Part shown: positions 21,691-32,000 of the stretch, piece by piece | How positions within the stretch are numbered: position 1 is the first letter of the stretch | Layout of the letters: every line of letters starts with the position of its first letter | DNA from: Marchantia polymorpha subsp. ruderalis | Lineage: Eukaryota; Streptophyta; Marchantiopsida; Marchantiales; Marchantiaceae | Assembly: GCA_037833965.1 (NCBI GenBank) | Contig: AP031352.1 | Coordinates: 29,328,501 to 29,392,500, forward strand | Length of the DNA: 64,000 bases | Direction of reading: 5' to 3' | The notes under the pieces: model-generated | Told to the model about the DNA's origin: nothing | The model's database searches: none | Seen by the model: only the letters and a program-made list of their open reading frames with translations | Translations under genes and position numbers: made by a program

Positions 21691-24522
21691 ATGTCGACTG
21701 GGGCTAGCGGGAGCAACCTAAGTGCTAGAGCTGTCCGCAAGTTCCGACGAGATTCAGAGAAGGCCGTGGAAGAGACACGGCGTCAAAACAAGAAAACACC
21801 AAAAAGAGTACTTAAGCCTAGTTCGGCCGACATCCTTGGGGAACCTACTCCCGGCGACTCGGAACCAAACTTGGTGCTTACAGTTCTACTAGATATTCCT
21901 TGCACGGACCCGCCTCGTGAAGTAGAACCGACCGCCCGAGAACCGTCGACAGACACACCGATGGCGGACGGACAAGCCAATGTGCGGCTACCTCAGCCGA
22001 TTACTAAACATTCCTACCCGAAGTACAAAGGGAGTGGGGATGACGACGATGCAGATTCATACATCAAGTTGTTCGAATCGGTGTCTATTGCCAATCGCGA
22101 GATCGCAGACGACGACCGACTAAGGATCTTTCCAAGCCTTCTGCGGAAGAAAGCGAGGAGTTGGTACAATCACGAGAGCATCGATCCGACTGGGTTGACA
22201 ACATGGGCCCAGCTGAAGGAGAAGTTCCTTCGCCGCTTCCGCGAGCTCGGCTACGACAGCCGGGTTTTGACAAAGTTACGTAATTTGCAGCGAGAGAAGA
22301 AGGAGAGTCTGCGTGACTACACTGAGAGATTTCTGGACCTCCTTGACAGAATACCGAAAACAGGACCAGGGTCCCCTTTCTCGGTACAACAAGCTGTGGA
22401 TTGGTACGTGACCGGTATAACTCGGGAGATGGAGACTTTTTGCCGACGTAGCAAGTGCGACACTATTGAGGATGTGATTGCATCGGCAGAAGCCTTCGAA
22501 ACTTCCACTCTCAACCGAAGAGGAAGAGAGAGACGGGAGTCGAAGGAGCGAAAACCGAAGGGAGGGCGAAGACGACGTAGAGGTACAACTCCGTCATCGG
22601 AGGAATCGTCTTCGGACGAGAACCGTTCCTCATCCGAAGAAGAGGAAACCTCATCGTCGGAGGAGGAGAAGAAGAGGAAGAAGCATGGGTCAGCGAAGAA
22701 AAAGGGCACCCGACGAGTGACTACGGACAGAGCGCCGGGAGATATAGCTTCGAAGATGGAGACCCTTGTGAAGGACTTCGCCGATCTCAAGGTTCAAGTG
22801 GTAGGCGGGCATGATCGCCGAAAATCACCCGGGAGAGTGCGAGCGAACTTATGGTGTACTACGTGCGGGGCGGTGGGACATGCAAACACCGAGTGCCTTA
22901 CCACCCGTCCGTCATATCCAGTCAACGCAGTAGAGTGGGCACAACCGTACTATGGAGAGCACCCTCAGTACTATGGAGAGGCTAGCGAAGAGACAGCCTA
23001 CGCCGTCCAGTCGGTTCCTACCCCTCCTGCAGTTTCAGCAATGCAAGTCCCACGATATATCCCGGTGGATCGGGCCACTACAGTACCCGTGAGGCGGAGA
23101 GCACCTCCAGGGACGTTTGACCCACCGCCACCGCGAGCTTGTTATAATTGCGGGGAAGTCGGGCACTTCTCACCGCAGTGTCCCCATCCAAAAAGGCGAA
23201 ACGATTATGCTCCGACATGTAGTAATTGCAAGAAGATCGGGCACACTGCGCCAGAGTGTGATCAGCCACCAGTCCCTCGGCCAGCGGTACGATTTGTGAA
23301 CACTCCTGCCAAGGAGGACGTCCAAGTTAACCAGGTCGAAGTAGGTTCAGACGGGGATGACGAAGACGAAGAATGGCCGACTGAAGAGGTTATGTGCGCA
23401 CGGGTCGAAACTCGTAGTTCCAAGAAATCGAAGGAGCAAGAGCGTGACACTCGCAAGCACGAACGGAGAACCGACGACCGGACGGGAAAAGGAAAGGAGA
23501 AGACATCCAGAAAGTCCGACTTGCGACCTGCTCGGAAGTCTTCGGCTACGCGAGAGGCACCAGCAGTGCGCCCCCAGACAGCAGTTGAGGACGAGCCAGT
23601 GCGCCTACTGAAACGGGACTATGCTCCGGATATCCGCAACGAGGTAGCCAACCTGTTGAAGGAAGCGATCCGCACTCACAAGGACCCACCGCGGCCAGAC
23701 TTGACATCCTCCCTTGGGGCGAAGTTGGCAGCCACCGTGGAACCTCGCAGAGCGTCGCCGACCCCGGCGACCCAACGCGCCCACTATGACTTGGTCGAAG
23801 ATCTCGGGAGTCGAAAAGTGAACATCACGTTCAAGCAGCTCTTGGAGGACAATAAGACGTATCGGAGAATGTTGATGCTTTCGCTACGGCATCCGCGGAA
23901 GCCGCGCGCATCCACATCCTCTCAAGTATATCAAGTGGAGAGCGAAGACCAAGGGCCACCAGAGATCGATGTGGAAATAGCAGGGTGTTGTGTACGCAGA
24001 GTGCCAATCGACTCTGGATCAGGAGTCAACATAATGACGGAGGATACAGCGAGAGCCTTGGGGTTCAGTCAATACGAACCCTCGAAGCGTGTGTTGAGAT
24101 TAGCGGATCAGACGCGGAGAATGCCTGCAGGTATGCTGCGCAATGTCAAGACAATCATCGGGGGTGCGGACTTTCGGTTGACGTATATCATCCTTCAACC
24201 GATGATGAAGCAGGGCTATGACGTTCTGCTCGGGCGACCATGGCTATATGGTGCACAAGTCAGATGTGATTGGCGAAGACATCGCCTTAAGTTTCCTCAT
24301 CCTTCGGAACCGACCAAAACCATTACGGTGCCCTGGAATAGGGTCAGACACGAAGGAGAGACCCCATCGACAAGTGCAGGTTACACATCGGGCGAGGACA
24401 GTGAGTCGACCGCGCGATCGGATTCCAGTGGTACCGAATCCGATTATTTCGTGGGATTCGTTGCCTGCTGTTCGGTGGGAGAAGAAGAAGAGCCGGAAGC
24501 TATTCAGCCGGAAGACGAATAG
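21691..24522 (+). CDS. gag-pro: Family A Gag-protease (copy A-2)
   Basis: A 943-residue protein starting at the ATG 47 bases after the primer site. Residues about 100-250 form a retrotransposon Gag domain (Y-P-K-Y-K, R-S-W-Y-N, W-A-Q-L-K-E-K-F, L-R-D-Y-T-E-R-F). A Ser/Glu- and Lys/Arg-rich stretch lies at about 270-345. Three C-x2-C-x4-H-x4-C zinc knuckles follow (coded near 22855, 23140 and 23217), more than the one or two usual in plant Gag. After a second charged linker comes the protease with D-S-G-S-G (catalytic Asp at about 774) and L-L-G-R-P-W-L. The frame ends at a UAG in a leaky context, in frame with pol. The protease thus lies before the stop, unlike murine leukaemia virus, where the leaky stop precedes it. 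Confidence 0.93.
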   Translation: MSTGASGSNLSARAVRKFRRDSEKAVEETRRQNKKTPKRVLKPSSADILGEPTPGDSEPNLVLTVLLDIPCTDPPREVEPTAREPSTDTPMADGQANVRLPQPITKHSYPKYKGSGDDDDADSYIKLFESVSIANREIADDDRLRIFPSLLRKKARSWYNHESIDPTGLTTWAQLKEKFLRRFRELGYDSRVLTKLRNLQREKKESLRDYTERFLDLLDRIPKTGPGSPFSVQQAVDWYVTGITREMETFCRRSKCDTIEDVIASAEAFETSTLNRRGRERRESKERKPKGGRRRRRGTTPSSEESSSDENRSSSEEEETSSSEEEKKRKKHGSAKKKGTRRVTTDRAPGDIASKMETLVKDFADLKVQVVGGHDRRKSPGRVRANLWCTTCGAVGHANTECLTTRPSYPVNAVEWAQPYYGEHPQYYGEASEETAYAVQSVPTPPAVSAMQVPRYIPVDRATTVPVRRRAPPGTFDPPPPRACYNCGEVGHFSPQCPHPKRRNDYAPTCSNCKKIGHTAPECDQPPVPRPAVRFVNTPAKEDVQVNQVEVGSDGDDEDEEWPTEEVMCARVETRSSKKSKEQERDTRKHERRTDDRTGKGKEKTSRKSDLRPARKSSATREAPAVRPQTAVEDEPVRLLKRDYAPDIRNEVANLLKEAIRTHKDPPRPDLTSSLGAKLAATVEPRRASPTPATQRAHYDLVEDLGSRKVNITFKQLLEDNKTYRRMLMLSLRHPRKPRASTSSQVYQVESEDQGPPEIDVEIAGCCVRRVPIDSGSGVNIMTEDTARALGFSQYEPSKRVLRLADQTRRMPAGMLRNVKTIIGGADFRLTYIILQPMMKQGYDVLLGRPWLYGAQVRCDWRRHRLKFPHPSEPTKTITVPWNRVRHEGETPSTSAGYTSGEDSESTARSDSSGTESDYFVGFVACCSVGEEEEPEAIQPEDE

Positions 24523-24528
24523 CAATTA
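24520..24528 (+). promoter_or_regulatory. UAG read-through site between gag-protease and pol (CARYYA context)
   Basis: UAG is followed at once by CAAUUA, an exact match to CARYYA, the tobacco mosaic virus read-through consensus, and the downstream pol is in the same frame. The same nine bases occur in copy A-3 (46320-46328). The inference is that Pol is made as a Gag-protease-Pol fusion by occasional suppression of this stop. Among plant retroelements, soybean SIRE1 is known to use this type of signal, there before its envelope-like frame. Confidence 0.8.
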
Positions 24529-27363
24529 ACTGTGGGACTGGGAAGGAGTGAGACGAGTCACACCGAGGGCATTGTCGACCCTAGTGACTGTCACGAAGTA
24601 CAACTCAGTCCCGGCAAGCGCTTGAAGGTATCAAGCGCAGTGAGAGGAGACGAGCTAAGGAAAGTACAGGCATTCCTTAGCCATTATGTCGACGTCTTCG
24701 CCTGGAAGATCGAAGACATGAAGGGAATACCTGCACGGTATGGGGAACACCGTATCGATTTACTGGACGACTCAGTACCCATACGACAGCGCCAGTATCG
24801 CCTCAACCCAAAATACTCCTTGCTAGTTAAAGAGGAGATAGATAAGTACTTGAGCGCTGGTATTATTTACCCTGTGCTCAGCAGTGAGTGGGTGTCGCCG
24901 ATTGTTATCGTACCCAAGAAGTTGACGGGTAAGATACGAGTGTGTCAGGATTTCCGGAAGTTGAATGCAGCAACACGTAAGGATCATCACCCGTTACCAT
25001 TCACGGATGCCATTCTAGACCATGTCGCAGGACATGAATGTTATAGCTTCCTGGATGGGTTCTCAGGTTACAATCAGGTGTCTATCCGTGAACAGGACAA
25101 GGATAAAACTACGTTCACAACCGACTGGGGAACTTACGCATACCACAAGATGCCCTTCGGTCTGTGCAACGCGCCTGCCACCTTTCAACGGATGATGACC
25201 AATATCTTTCAGGAACAACTGAGGAAGTTCCTGGAAATATTTATAGATGACTTCTGTGTCTTTGGGAAGCGGTCTGAACACCTAAGTCACTTGAAGCATA
25301 CCTTCGATAAATGCAGAGAGAGCAGTTTATCACTGCATCCCGAGAAGTGCTTTTTCTTTATGACTAGTGGGATCTTGTTGGGTCACCGGGTCTCGGCGGA
25401 CGGCATTGCGGTGGACGTCGAGAAGGTCAAGGTTATACTCGAGCTTGAGCCACCCACGAATCTAAGAGAGCTGCGAGCATTCCTGGGTCATGTGGGCTAC
25501 TACCGAAGATTCATACACCTGTATGCAATACTGGTGGCGGACCTGACCAAGTTGTTGAAGAAGGACGAGCCTTATGCTTGGGGTGCGAACCAGCAGTCAG
25601 CATTTGAGGCTCTGAAAGCGAAACTCACGACTGCTCCCGTACTAAGGAGCCCAGACTGGAATCGACCATTCCATGTTTACGTTGACACCTCGGCATTCGC
25701 CATCGGTGTAGTACTGAGTCAAAAGGATGACAACAAAAAGGACTACCCGATCTACTTCGCGAGCCGACAGCTGTCTCTAGCAGAGCGGAAGTACACCACG
25801 ACGGAGAGAGAAGCGTTGGGGATGGTGTACTCCTGTAAAAAGTTCCGTCACTACCTAATCTGCTACGAGTTTGTGTTCCATGTGGACCACTACGCATTGC
25901 AACACCTAGTCAAGAAAGCCGACCTATCCGGTCGGATCGCCAGGTGGGTGTTGTTACTACAAGAGTTCACCTACACAGTCCAGACCAGGAAAGGGGTGCA
26001 CCACGAAAATGCGGATTACTTGTCCCGAATATGGACCCAGCCGACAGAGGAGGAATTGGTGGACGATTTTCCAGATGAAGAGTTATTTCAGTTGTCTGCA
26101 GGACATGAGTCCCGCTATGCCGACCTGTATCGATATCTGCTAACCCTCCAGTGTCCCGAAGGCATGGATTTGGAACAGCGAACTGTCTTTATTCATAAGG
26201 CAGGTCCGTACCAACTCCAGCAGGGGGTTTTGTTCAAGAAGATGGCAGATGAGCGCTTATGCAGATGCCTGGAGGAATCAGAGGTACCAAGAATAGTGAG
26301 TGCGATGCATACAGAGGAGGCGGGTGGACACTATGCCACCAGGAACACGGTCACAAAGATCCTAAATGCGGGGTATTGGTGGCCGACCATGTTTAAGGAT
26401 GTTCTCGATTACATCCGCAAGTGCGACAGTTGCCAGAGGACGGGGAGACCGACGCCTACAACACGCTGGCCCCTGACTCCCATCATGCCTCTAGCACCCT
26501 TCGAAAAGTGGGGTATTGACTTTGTAGGGCCGATACAACCAGTGACTAGAAGTACACGAAGGCGCTACATTCTGGTAGCAACGGACTACGCCACCAAAAT
26601 GGTAGAGGCCAGGGCCACCAGAAGGGATGATGCTGCCACAGTGGCAGCATTCTTGTTTGAGTCGATCATCACACGCTACGGATGTCCCTTAGAGCTAGTC
26701 AGCGACCGGGGCACGCATTTTCTGAATCGGATCATCGAAGATCTGACACGGTATTTCCACATCAAGCACCGGAAGACTACTCCATACAATCCCAAGGCAA
26801 ATGGACTGACGGAGAAGTCCAATGGTCTGCTGTGTAAAATACTACTCAAGGTCACGGTGAACCACGCTCACGACTGGGATACGAAGCTAGCAGCCGCTCT
26901 ATGGGCGTACCGGACAGCTGAGAAGATCACGACCAAACAGACACCATACTTTCTGGTGTATGGGCAACACCCGATCCTCCCGATCGAATTTGAAGTACCC
27001 ACCCAACGAACGTTGGATTTGCAGAGGATGGGCGCAGAGGAGAGTCAGCTCTACAGGTTACAGGAGGTCACGCTGCTGGATGAGAGGAGACGAGACGCCG
27101 AAGATCGCACCAGGAAAATCCAGCTCCGCCGAAAGGAGAGATACGATAAAAAGATCAAACCGGTACTACTGCAGGCGGGTGATTTGGCATTGCTCTACGA
27201 CAGCAGGCATGCCAGATTCCCAAGCAAACTGCACCTAAGATGGATGGGACCTTACAGGGTTGTCGAAGTCTTCCCGAATGGATCCATCCAACTTGCGGAC
27301 CTGGCCGGCGATTTGTTAGGCACCCGAGTGAACGGGTGGCGGTTGAAGAAATACCACATGTGA
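24523..27363 (+). CDS. pol: Family A Pol: RT, RNase H, integrase (copy A-2)
   Basis: The frame continues from the UAG for about 946 codons. RT carries F-I-D-D with the Asp pair near residues 239-240 (counted from 24532). RNase H has the D-T-S-A-F-A-I-G start and T-T-E-R-E. The integrase has an H-H-C-C finger (A-G-G-H-Y ... C-D-S-C-Q), W-G-I-D-F-V-G-P, S-D-R-G-T-H-F and a G-L-T-E-K segment. The C-terminus (W-M-G-P-Y-R-V) is a GPY/F-like module and there is no chromodomain. With the tRNA-Asp-type primer site, this supports a Tat/Athila-like (non-chromovirus) position. No protease is present here because it is upstream of the stop. The frame ends 37 bases before the 3' LTR, so no further gene fits between pol and the LTR. 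Confidence 0.93.
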   Translation, partial: QLTVGLGRSETSHTEGIVDPSDCHEVQLSPGKRLKVSSAVRGDELRKVQAFLSHYVDVFAWKIEDMKGIPARYGEHRIDLLDDSVPIRQRQYRLNPKYSLLVKEEIDKYLSAGIIYPVLSSEWVSPIVIVPKKLTGKIRVCQDFRKLNAATRKDHHPLPFTDAILDHVAGHECYSFLDGFSGYNQVSIREQDKDKTTFTTDWGTYAYHKMPFGLCNAPATFQRMMTNIFQEQLRKFLEIFIDDFCVFGKRSEHLSHLKHTFDKCRESSLSLHPEKCFFFMTSGILLGHRVSADGIAVDVEKVKVILELEPPTNLRELRAFLGHVGYYRRFIHLYAILVADLTKLLKKDEPYAWGANQQSAFEALKAKLTTAPVLRSPDWNRPFHVYVDTSAFAIGVVLSQKDDNKKDYPIYFASRQLSLAERKYTTTEREALGMVYSCKKFRHYLICYEFVFHVDHYALQHLVKKADLSGRIARWVLLLQEFTYTVQTRKGVHHENADYLSRIWTQPTEEELVDDFPDEELFQLSAGHESRYADLYRYLLTLQCPEGMDLEQRTVFIHKAGPYQLQQGVLFKKMADERLCRCLEESEVPRIVSAMHTEEAGGHYATRNTVTKILNAGYWWPTMFKDVLDYIRKCDSCQRTGRPTPTTRWPLTPIMPLAPFEKWGIDFVGPIQPVTRSTRRRYILVATDYATKMVEARATRRDDAATVAAFLFESIITRYGCPLELVSDRGTHFLNRIIEDLTRYFHIKHRKTTPYNPKANGLTEKSNGLLCKILLKVTVNHAHDWDTKLAAALWAYRTAEKITTKQTPYFLVYGQHPILPIEFEVPTQRTLDLQRMGAEESQLYRLQEVTLLDERRRDAEDRTRKIQLRRKERYDKKIKPVLLQAGDLALLYDSRHARFPSKLHLRWMGPYRVVEVFPNGSIQLADLAGDLLGTRVNGWRLKKYHM

Positions 27364-27387
27364 GTGTTCGCGTGGGCGCTCACAATT

Positions 27388-27400
27388 GAGGAGGGGGGCA
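27388..27400 (+). other. Polypurine tract of A-2
   Basis: GAGGAGGGGGGCA lies directly before the 3' LTR start. This primes plus-strand synthesis in the family and fixes the LTR boundary at 27401. Confidence 0.85.
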
Positions 27401-30400
27401 TGTGGTACCCCACTTTTGGCAATTTTGAGGAAATTAAAACATTTTTGGAAAACTGTACCCTGGCAGCATTGTAAATAGCCTTCGGTACATCAAAACAGAG
27501 TGAATCCGGAAGATCGCGGGGATTCTCGAGGGATCTTGTAGAATCTGGGATTTGGGGTGCCGCAGTAAGGACAGGCACCACCCTCCCTGCGAGCTCTGCA
27601 GTTAGGATTTCTACGGCGCAAGGCGCAAAACCCGCCTTCGGAGGTTGCGTCCGCGGCTGTAGGGAAACCCTCCATAATTAGGTCAACCCTCAGGCGCCTT
27701 GACCAAGTTAGGGTTCCGTTGGAAAGAGCTCGACGCACTGATTCCAACGAGCCCAAGAACGCTTGGAACGGATGAGGACTTAGGGAGTTATAGCTATTGG
27801 AAGAAACGGAGGCGGTCGCCTACGGCGGAAGGAGTTCGCCACCGGCGCGAATTCCGCCTACGCGGAAGGGGGAATCAAGTTTTGTCCTATGCGCGGACGA
27901 AGGCGTTCGCCTGTGCACAGGCGAAGTAGGGTTAGGGAAGGCGCGAAGTCCGCCTACGCACAGGCGCTTCGGCGTCGGCGGAAAATCCGCCTTGGGCCCT
28001 AGAAATGCGCCTTGTGCAGTAGAAAGTGTACGGCGCCTTCCGCGCCAGCGCAGCGCCGCGTACGTCGGAAGAGCCGCTAGAGTAATCCAATCGGTACGGA
28101 CCATGCGGACGGCACGGGTGGATGCGCTCTTGGACGGACGGAGTTGCGGCGGCGGAAGCGCCGACGAGGAGACAAGGAACGGACAGGCTGGACGGAGACG
28201 GTTGACCACGGTCAACGCCTTCCGCGCCAGCGCAGCGCCGCGGACGGAATTCGCCTGCGCACAGGCGAACGCCTGTGCACAGGAGGATGAAGTTCCGCAC
28301 CGGCGGAGAATCCGCCGAGGCTCCTGCCTGCGCACAGGCAGGAGTTGAATTTTTGTCCGACATGCGGACACACGCGTCAAGGCAGAGGGGGATTGGCCGA
28401 GGGGCGGTACGAACAAGTGTACCGCGCAAGGCGGAAAACTCGCCTTCGGCGCTACGCCCCCATGTCCGCAGGGTAATACGCTCGCGGAGTTCAAATCCGC
28501 CAATTCGAGCGTGAGAGTTTAATCGACGACGGCGGAGCGTGAAGCCGCTTCTAGAGCGAAGACCGTTCCAGCGTACAGCCGGCGCGGCCATCAAGTGAGA
28601 CGTTCTTCACGACCAAGAGCCGACCATGACCTTCGACCGGGCGGCGGAGAACGTCCCATTCTTGAATTCGCGATTCCAATCTCTTGTGCGCGCTGCGCGC
28701 ATCCATCTGCTGGCTGCGGAACATTCTCGACGTCGTCGCACAGGAGATTTCTTGTTGATTGAGGGAGAAGTGAGTGCGCGTGATTTGGAATTGGGGGCGA
28801 TTAGAGTTTGCCGAGAGAGAAAGAAACCCGGGCGGTGCGGAAGTAGAATGAGCGGGCGAGCGAACTCCAGGAACGCAATGACGAGACCGAGCAGATTGCG
28901 GATGGTGCCACTTCGCCTACCGCAGAACGGGCTGCGCGCTTTTGAGGAGCGCTTAATAGCAAGAAAGCTCGATTTCTTGCTATGGGGATGGAATTACATC
29001 TGTGCGAATATGGTGCGCGAGTGGCTAGAGCCACAGGGACCACCCTCGCGCGGATTGCGTCCGCATGTTGACCGGTGGACAGTCCAAGATTGGGCGCAGG
29101 CGTTGGGAAGATGTGCTGGCATGCCAGGGCATCTCCTTTTCGACAGTGAGAGCATCAAGGTGACCAAGCAAGAAGAGGCGCAATTTGTGGAGCTGTTCAA
29201 GACCGGAAGGTCTACCAAGAATGGGTACAGGACCCGTGATTACAAGGATCGATTTCGCCGGACTTTGTCCGCGGCGCTGATGCAATTACTGCAGCCGCAC
29301 CGCGCCTGCTACATCACATTGTGGCAGGTCTCTTTTGTGGAGTGCGTCATCGAGGGAACTCCAATTCACTGGGCGAGCATCCTGCACAGGGTGATGCGAC
29401 AGCACGCGTTTGAGGAGAAGGGGGAAACTCTAAACCATCTTTCTCCTTTCCTCATCAATTTTTATCGACAGCGGAATTGTTGATCGACCATCCCGGGAAG
29501 TATGTGCGGGAGAACGAGGTCGACACTTATGTAGAGGAGTCACCGACTTCTACCCCATCAAGACGGAGGGACGAAGGGAGACACACCCCTGCAGCGCGAG
29601 TGCCGCGGAAGCGGCGATGGAGGGAAGAGTCTGAAGATGAGCAGCATCAAGAACCCTCTGCTCCCATTCGACCGCGGTCGCTGTGCGAGCCATACAGCCG
29701 GCCGAAGCAGAAGGCACGCAGACTGGTGTTACCAACTGACAGTGCGGACACGGCGACGATTGCGACGGAGATCGGAAGTGCGTCGCCAGAGAGGCAGGAG
29801 GAAGCGCGGACGACCGCAGGAGCAACGGGCCACGCTGCAACCTCGACGGGAGAGAGGCCGCCTACGGGCCAAGGGCCTCCGGAGTTACCACGTGCGATGC
29901 GGACAGATGTTCCGTTTGCGCACAGACGAGCCTCCGCGGACGGACGAGCCTCCGCGGACCGGCGAACACAAGTGGACGTGGATCTACGCTTACGCGTGGG
30001 AAGGAGCAGTCCGCCTGTGCACAGGCGCTCGCCTGTGCACAGGTCGCCTGTGCACAGGACACCTCCACACGTGCCGCCTGTGCACAGGCAAGAATCACCC
30101 CCGTTCCAACGTAGGAAGGGGAAGGAGCCGGCGGAAGAACCGCCTACGAGACACCGGCCCTCGGGGCCAGACCCTCCGGCGCACCACGCGCCGCAATTTG
30201 CGCCTTCGGCGCCAGGGCCTTCGAGCCGAGGAGATACGAGCAGGGAGCGTGCGGAGGCCGCACCATCGGCGGGTAGTCCGCCGATAGATGCGCCTTCGGC
30301 GGTAGGACCTATAGGCCAAGGGACATCGAGCGAGCGGCCCCCGGCCATGTCGCCTTTGGCGATGGATGTCCGCGGCGCTACGCCTGCGGCGGACAAGGCG

Positions 30401-30756
30401 CCGGCATTTGCGCCTGCGCACAGGCCGAGCACAGCCCCCACGGACCGATCAAGGGAGCAGCAACAGACGGAGGAGCGGAGTGACTGTCCGCGGGATGAAA
30501 TTTCGATGCGCGATGCGCAATCAAACCCCGTGCAGCCACCCTCCGCTCGATCGCCTTCGGCGGCGGGCGTCGGCGGCAGAGAGGACACGGTAGACGACCA
30601 ACAAGCGAGCGGCGGGGATGCCGCACGGGCACATTCGCCTACCGCCTTAGACATTTTGGCGAAGAGCAGCGAGGCTGCAGCCGTGCCTTCGCAGGCAGCA
30701 CACGTCGACGACGTGCAGCCCCACTCGGGGCAGTCGCCGACGCAATCAATGGCAAC
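27401..30756 (+). repeat. Left part of the A-2 3' LTR, interrupted by a nested solo LTR
   Basis: It shares private variants with the A-2 5' LTR from 27401 to about 30110. From about 30225 to 30756 it carries variants typical of the A-1 LTR, so it is a mosaic. Its copy of the U3 gene starts at 28626 and has about one break besides the nested insertion. It ends at the target site GCAAC (30752-30756), where the solo LTR enters. Confidence 0.85.
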
Positions 30757-31072
30757 TGTGGTACCCCACTTTTGGCAATTTTGAGGAAATTAAAACATTT
30801 TTGGAAAACTGTACCCTGGCAGCATTGTAAATAGCCTTCGGTACATCAAAACGGAGTGAATCCGGAAGATCGCGGGGATTCTCGAGGGATCTTGTAGAAT
30901 CTGGGATTTGGGGTGCAGCAGTAAGGACAGGCACCACCCTCCCTGCGAGCTCTGCAGTTAGGACCCCTACGACGCAAGGCGCAAAACCCGCCTTCGGAGG
31001 TTGCGTCCGCGGCGGTAGGGAAACCCTCCATAATTAGGTCAACCCTCGGGCGCCTTGACCAAGTTAGGGTTC

Positions 31073-31105
31073 CGTTGGAAAGAGCTCGACGCGCTGATTC
31101 CAACG
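31073..31105. repeat. Conserved inverted repeat in the family A U3
   Basis: CGTTGGAA and TTCCAACG form 8-bp arms around a 17-base loop. The element is present in every family A LTR and recurs with 10-bp arms in the old LTR at 5103-5139 and 5387-5423. Confidence 0.7.
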
Positions 31106-31260
31106 AGTCCAAGAACGCTTGGAACGGATGAGGACTTAGGGAGCTATCACTATTGGAAGATACGGAGACGGTCGCCTTCGGCGGAAGGAGTTCGCCACCG
31201 GCGCGAATTCCGCCTACGCGGAAGGGGGAATCAAGTTTTGTCCTATGCGCGGACGAAGGC

Positions 31261-31710
31261 CTTCGCCTGTGCACAGGCGAAGTAGGGTTTGGGGAGGCGC
31301 GAAGTCCGCCTACGCACAGGCGTTCGCCTGTGCACAGGCGCTTCGGCGTCGGCGGAAAATCCGCCTTGGGCCCTAGAAATGCGCCTTGTGAGGTAGAAAG
31401 TGTACGGCGCCTTCCGCGCCAGCGCAGCGCCGCGTACGGCGGAAGAGCCGCCAGAGTAATCAAATCTGTACGGACCATGCGGACGGGACGGGTGGATGCG
31501 CTCTTGGACGGACGGAGTTGTGGCGGCGGAAGCGCCGACGAAGAGACAAGAAACGGGCAGACTGGACGGAGACGGCTGACCACGGTCAACGCCTTCCGCG
31601 CCAGCGCGACGCCGCGCACGGAATTCGCCTGCGCACAGGCGAGCGCCTGTGCACAGGAGGATGAAGTTCCGCGCCGGCGGAGAATCCGCCGAGGAATCTG
31701 CCTGCCCACA
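31261..31710. repeat. Cluster of short palindromes in the family A U3
   Basis: CGCCTGTGCACAGGCG (a perfect 16-bp palindrome) and variants of the form CGCCT-N6-AGGCG occur at least six times here. More lie inside the coding part at about 33420-33490. In other copies the stem pair G-C is replaced by A-T on both sides (CGCCTACGCATAGGCG), keeping the stem. They are found in all family A LTRs, about nine or more per LTR. Confidence 0.75.
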
Positions 31711-32000
31711 GGCAGGAGTTGAACTTTTGTCCGACATGCGGACACACGCGTCAAGGCTGAGGGGGATTGGCCGAGGGGCGGTACGAACAAGTGTACCGCG
31801 CAAGGCGGAAAACTCGCCTTCGGCGCTACGCCCCCATGTCCGCGGGGTAATACGCTCGCGGAGTTCAAATCCGCCAATTCGAGCGTGAGAGTTTAATCGA
31901 CGACGGCGGAGCGTGAAGCCGCGCGTGAGAACGAAGACCGTTCCAGCGTACAGCCGGCGCGGCCATCAAGTGAGACGTTCTTCACGAGCAAGAGCCGACC

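Larger units (their letters stand above)
10143..30756 (+). mobile_element. Family A copy A-2: 5' LTR, gag-protease, pol and the left part of its 3' LTR
   Basis: This is the best-preserved family A element. The 5' LTR is 10143-21604 (interrupted by element B), the internal region 21605-27400, and the 3' LTR starts at 27401 after a polypurine tract. The two LTRs share private variants and differ at about 3 of the first 350 bases (near 1%), so the insertion is fairly recent. Both internal frames are open. The 3' LTR is a mosaic whose right part comes from other copies, so no target-site duplication can be matched to the left flank AACAC. Without B, a full element would be about 16.6 kb, two thirds of it LTR. 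Confidence 0.88.

Noticed and set aside
31153-31722. A 189-codon forward frame in the hairpin region of several LTRs
   Set aside because: It is read through palindromes and GC-rich repeats. Its constant length reflects recent common origin of the copies, and the old copies do not keep it.
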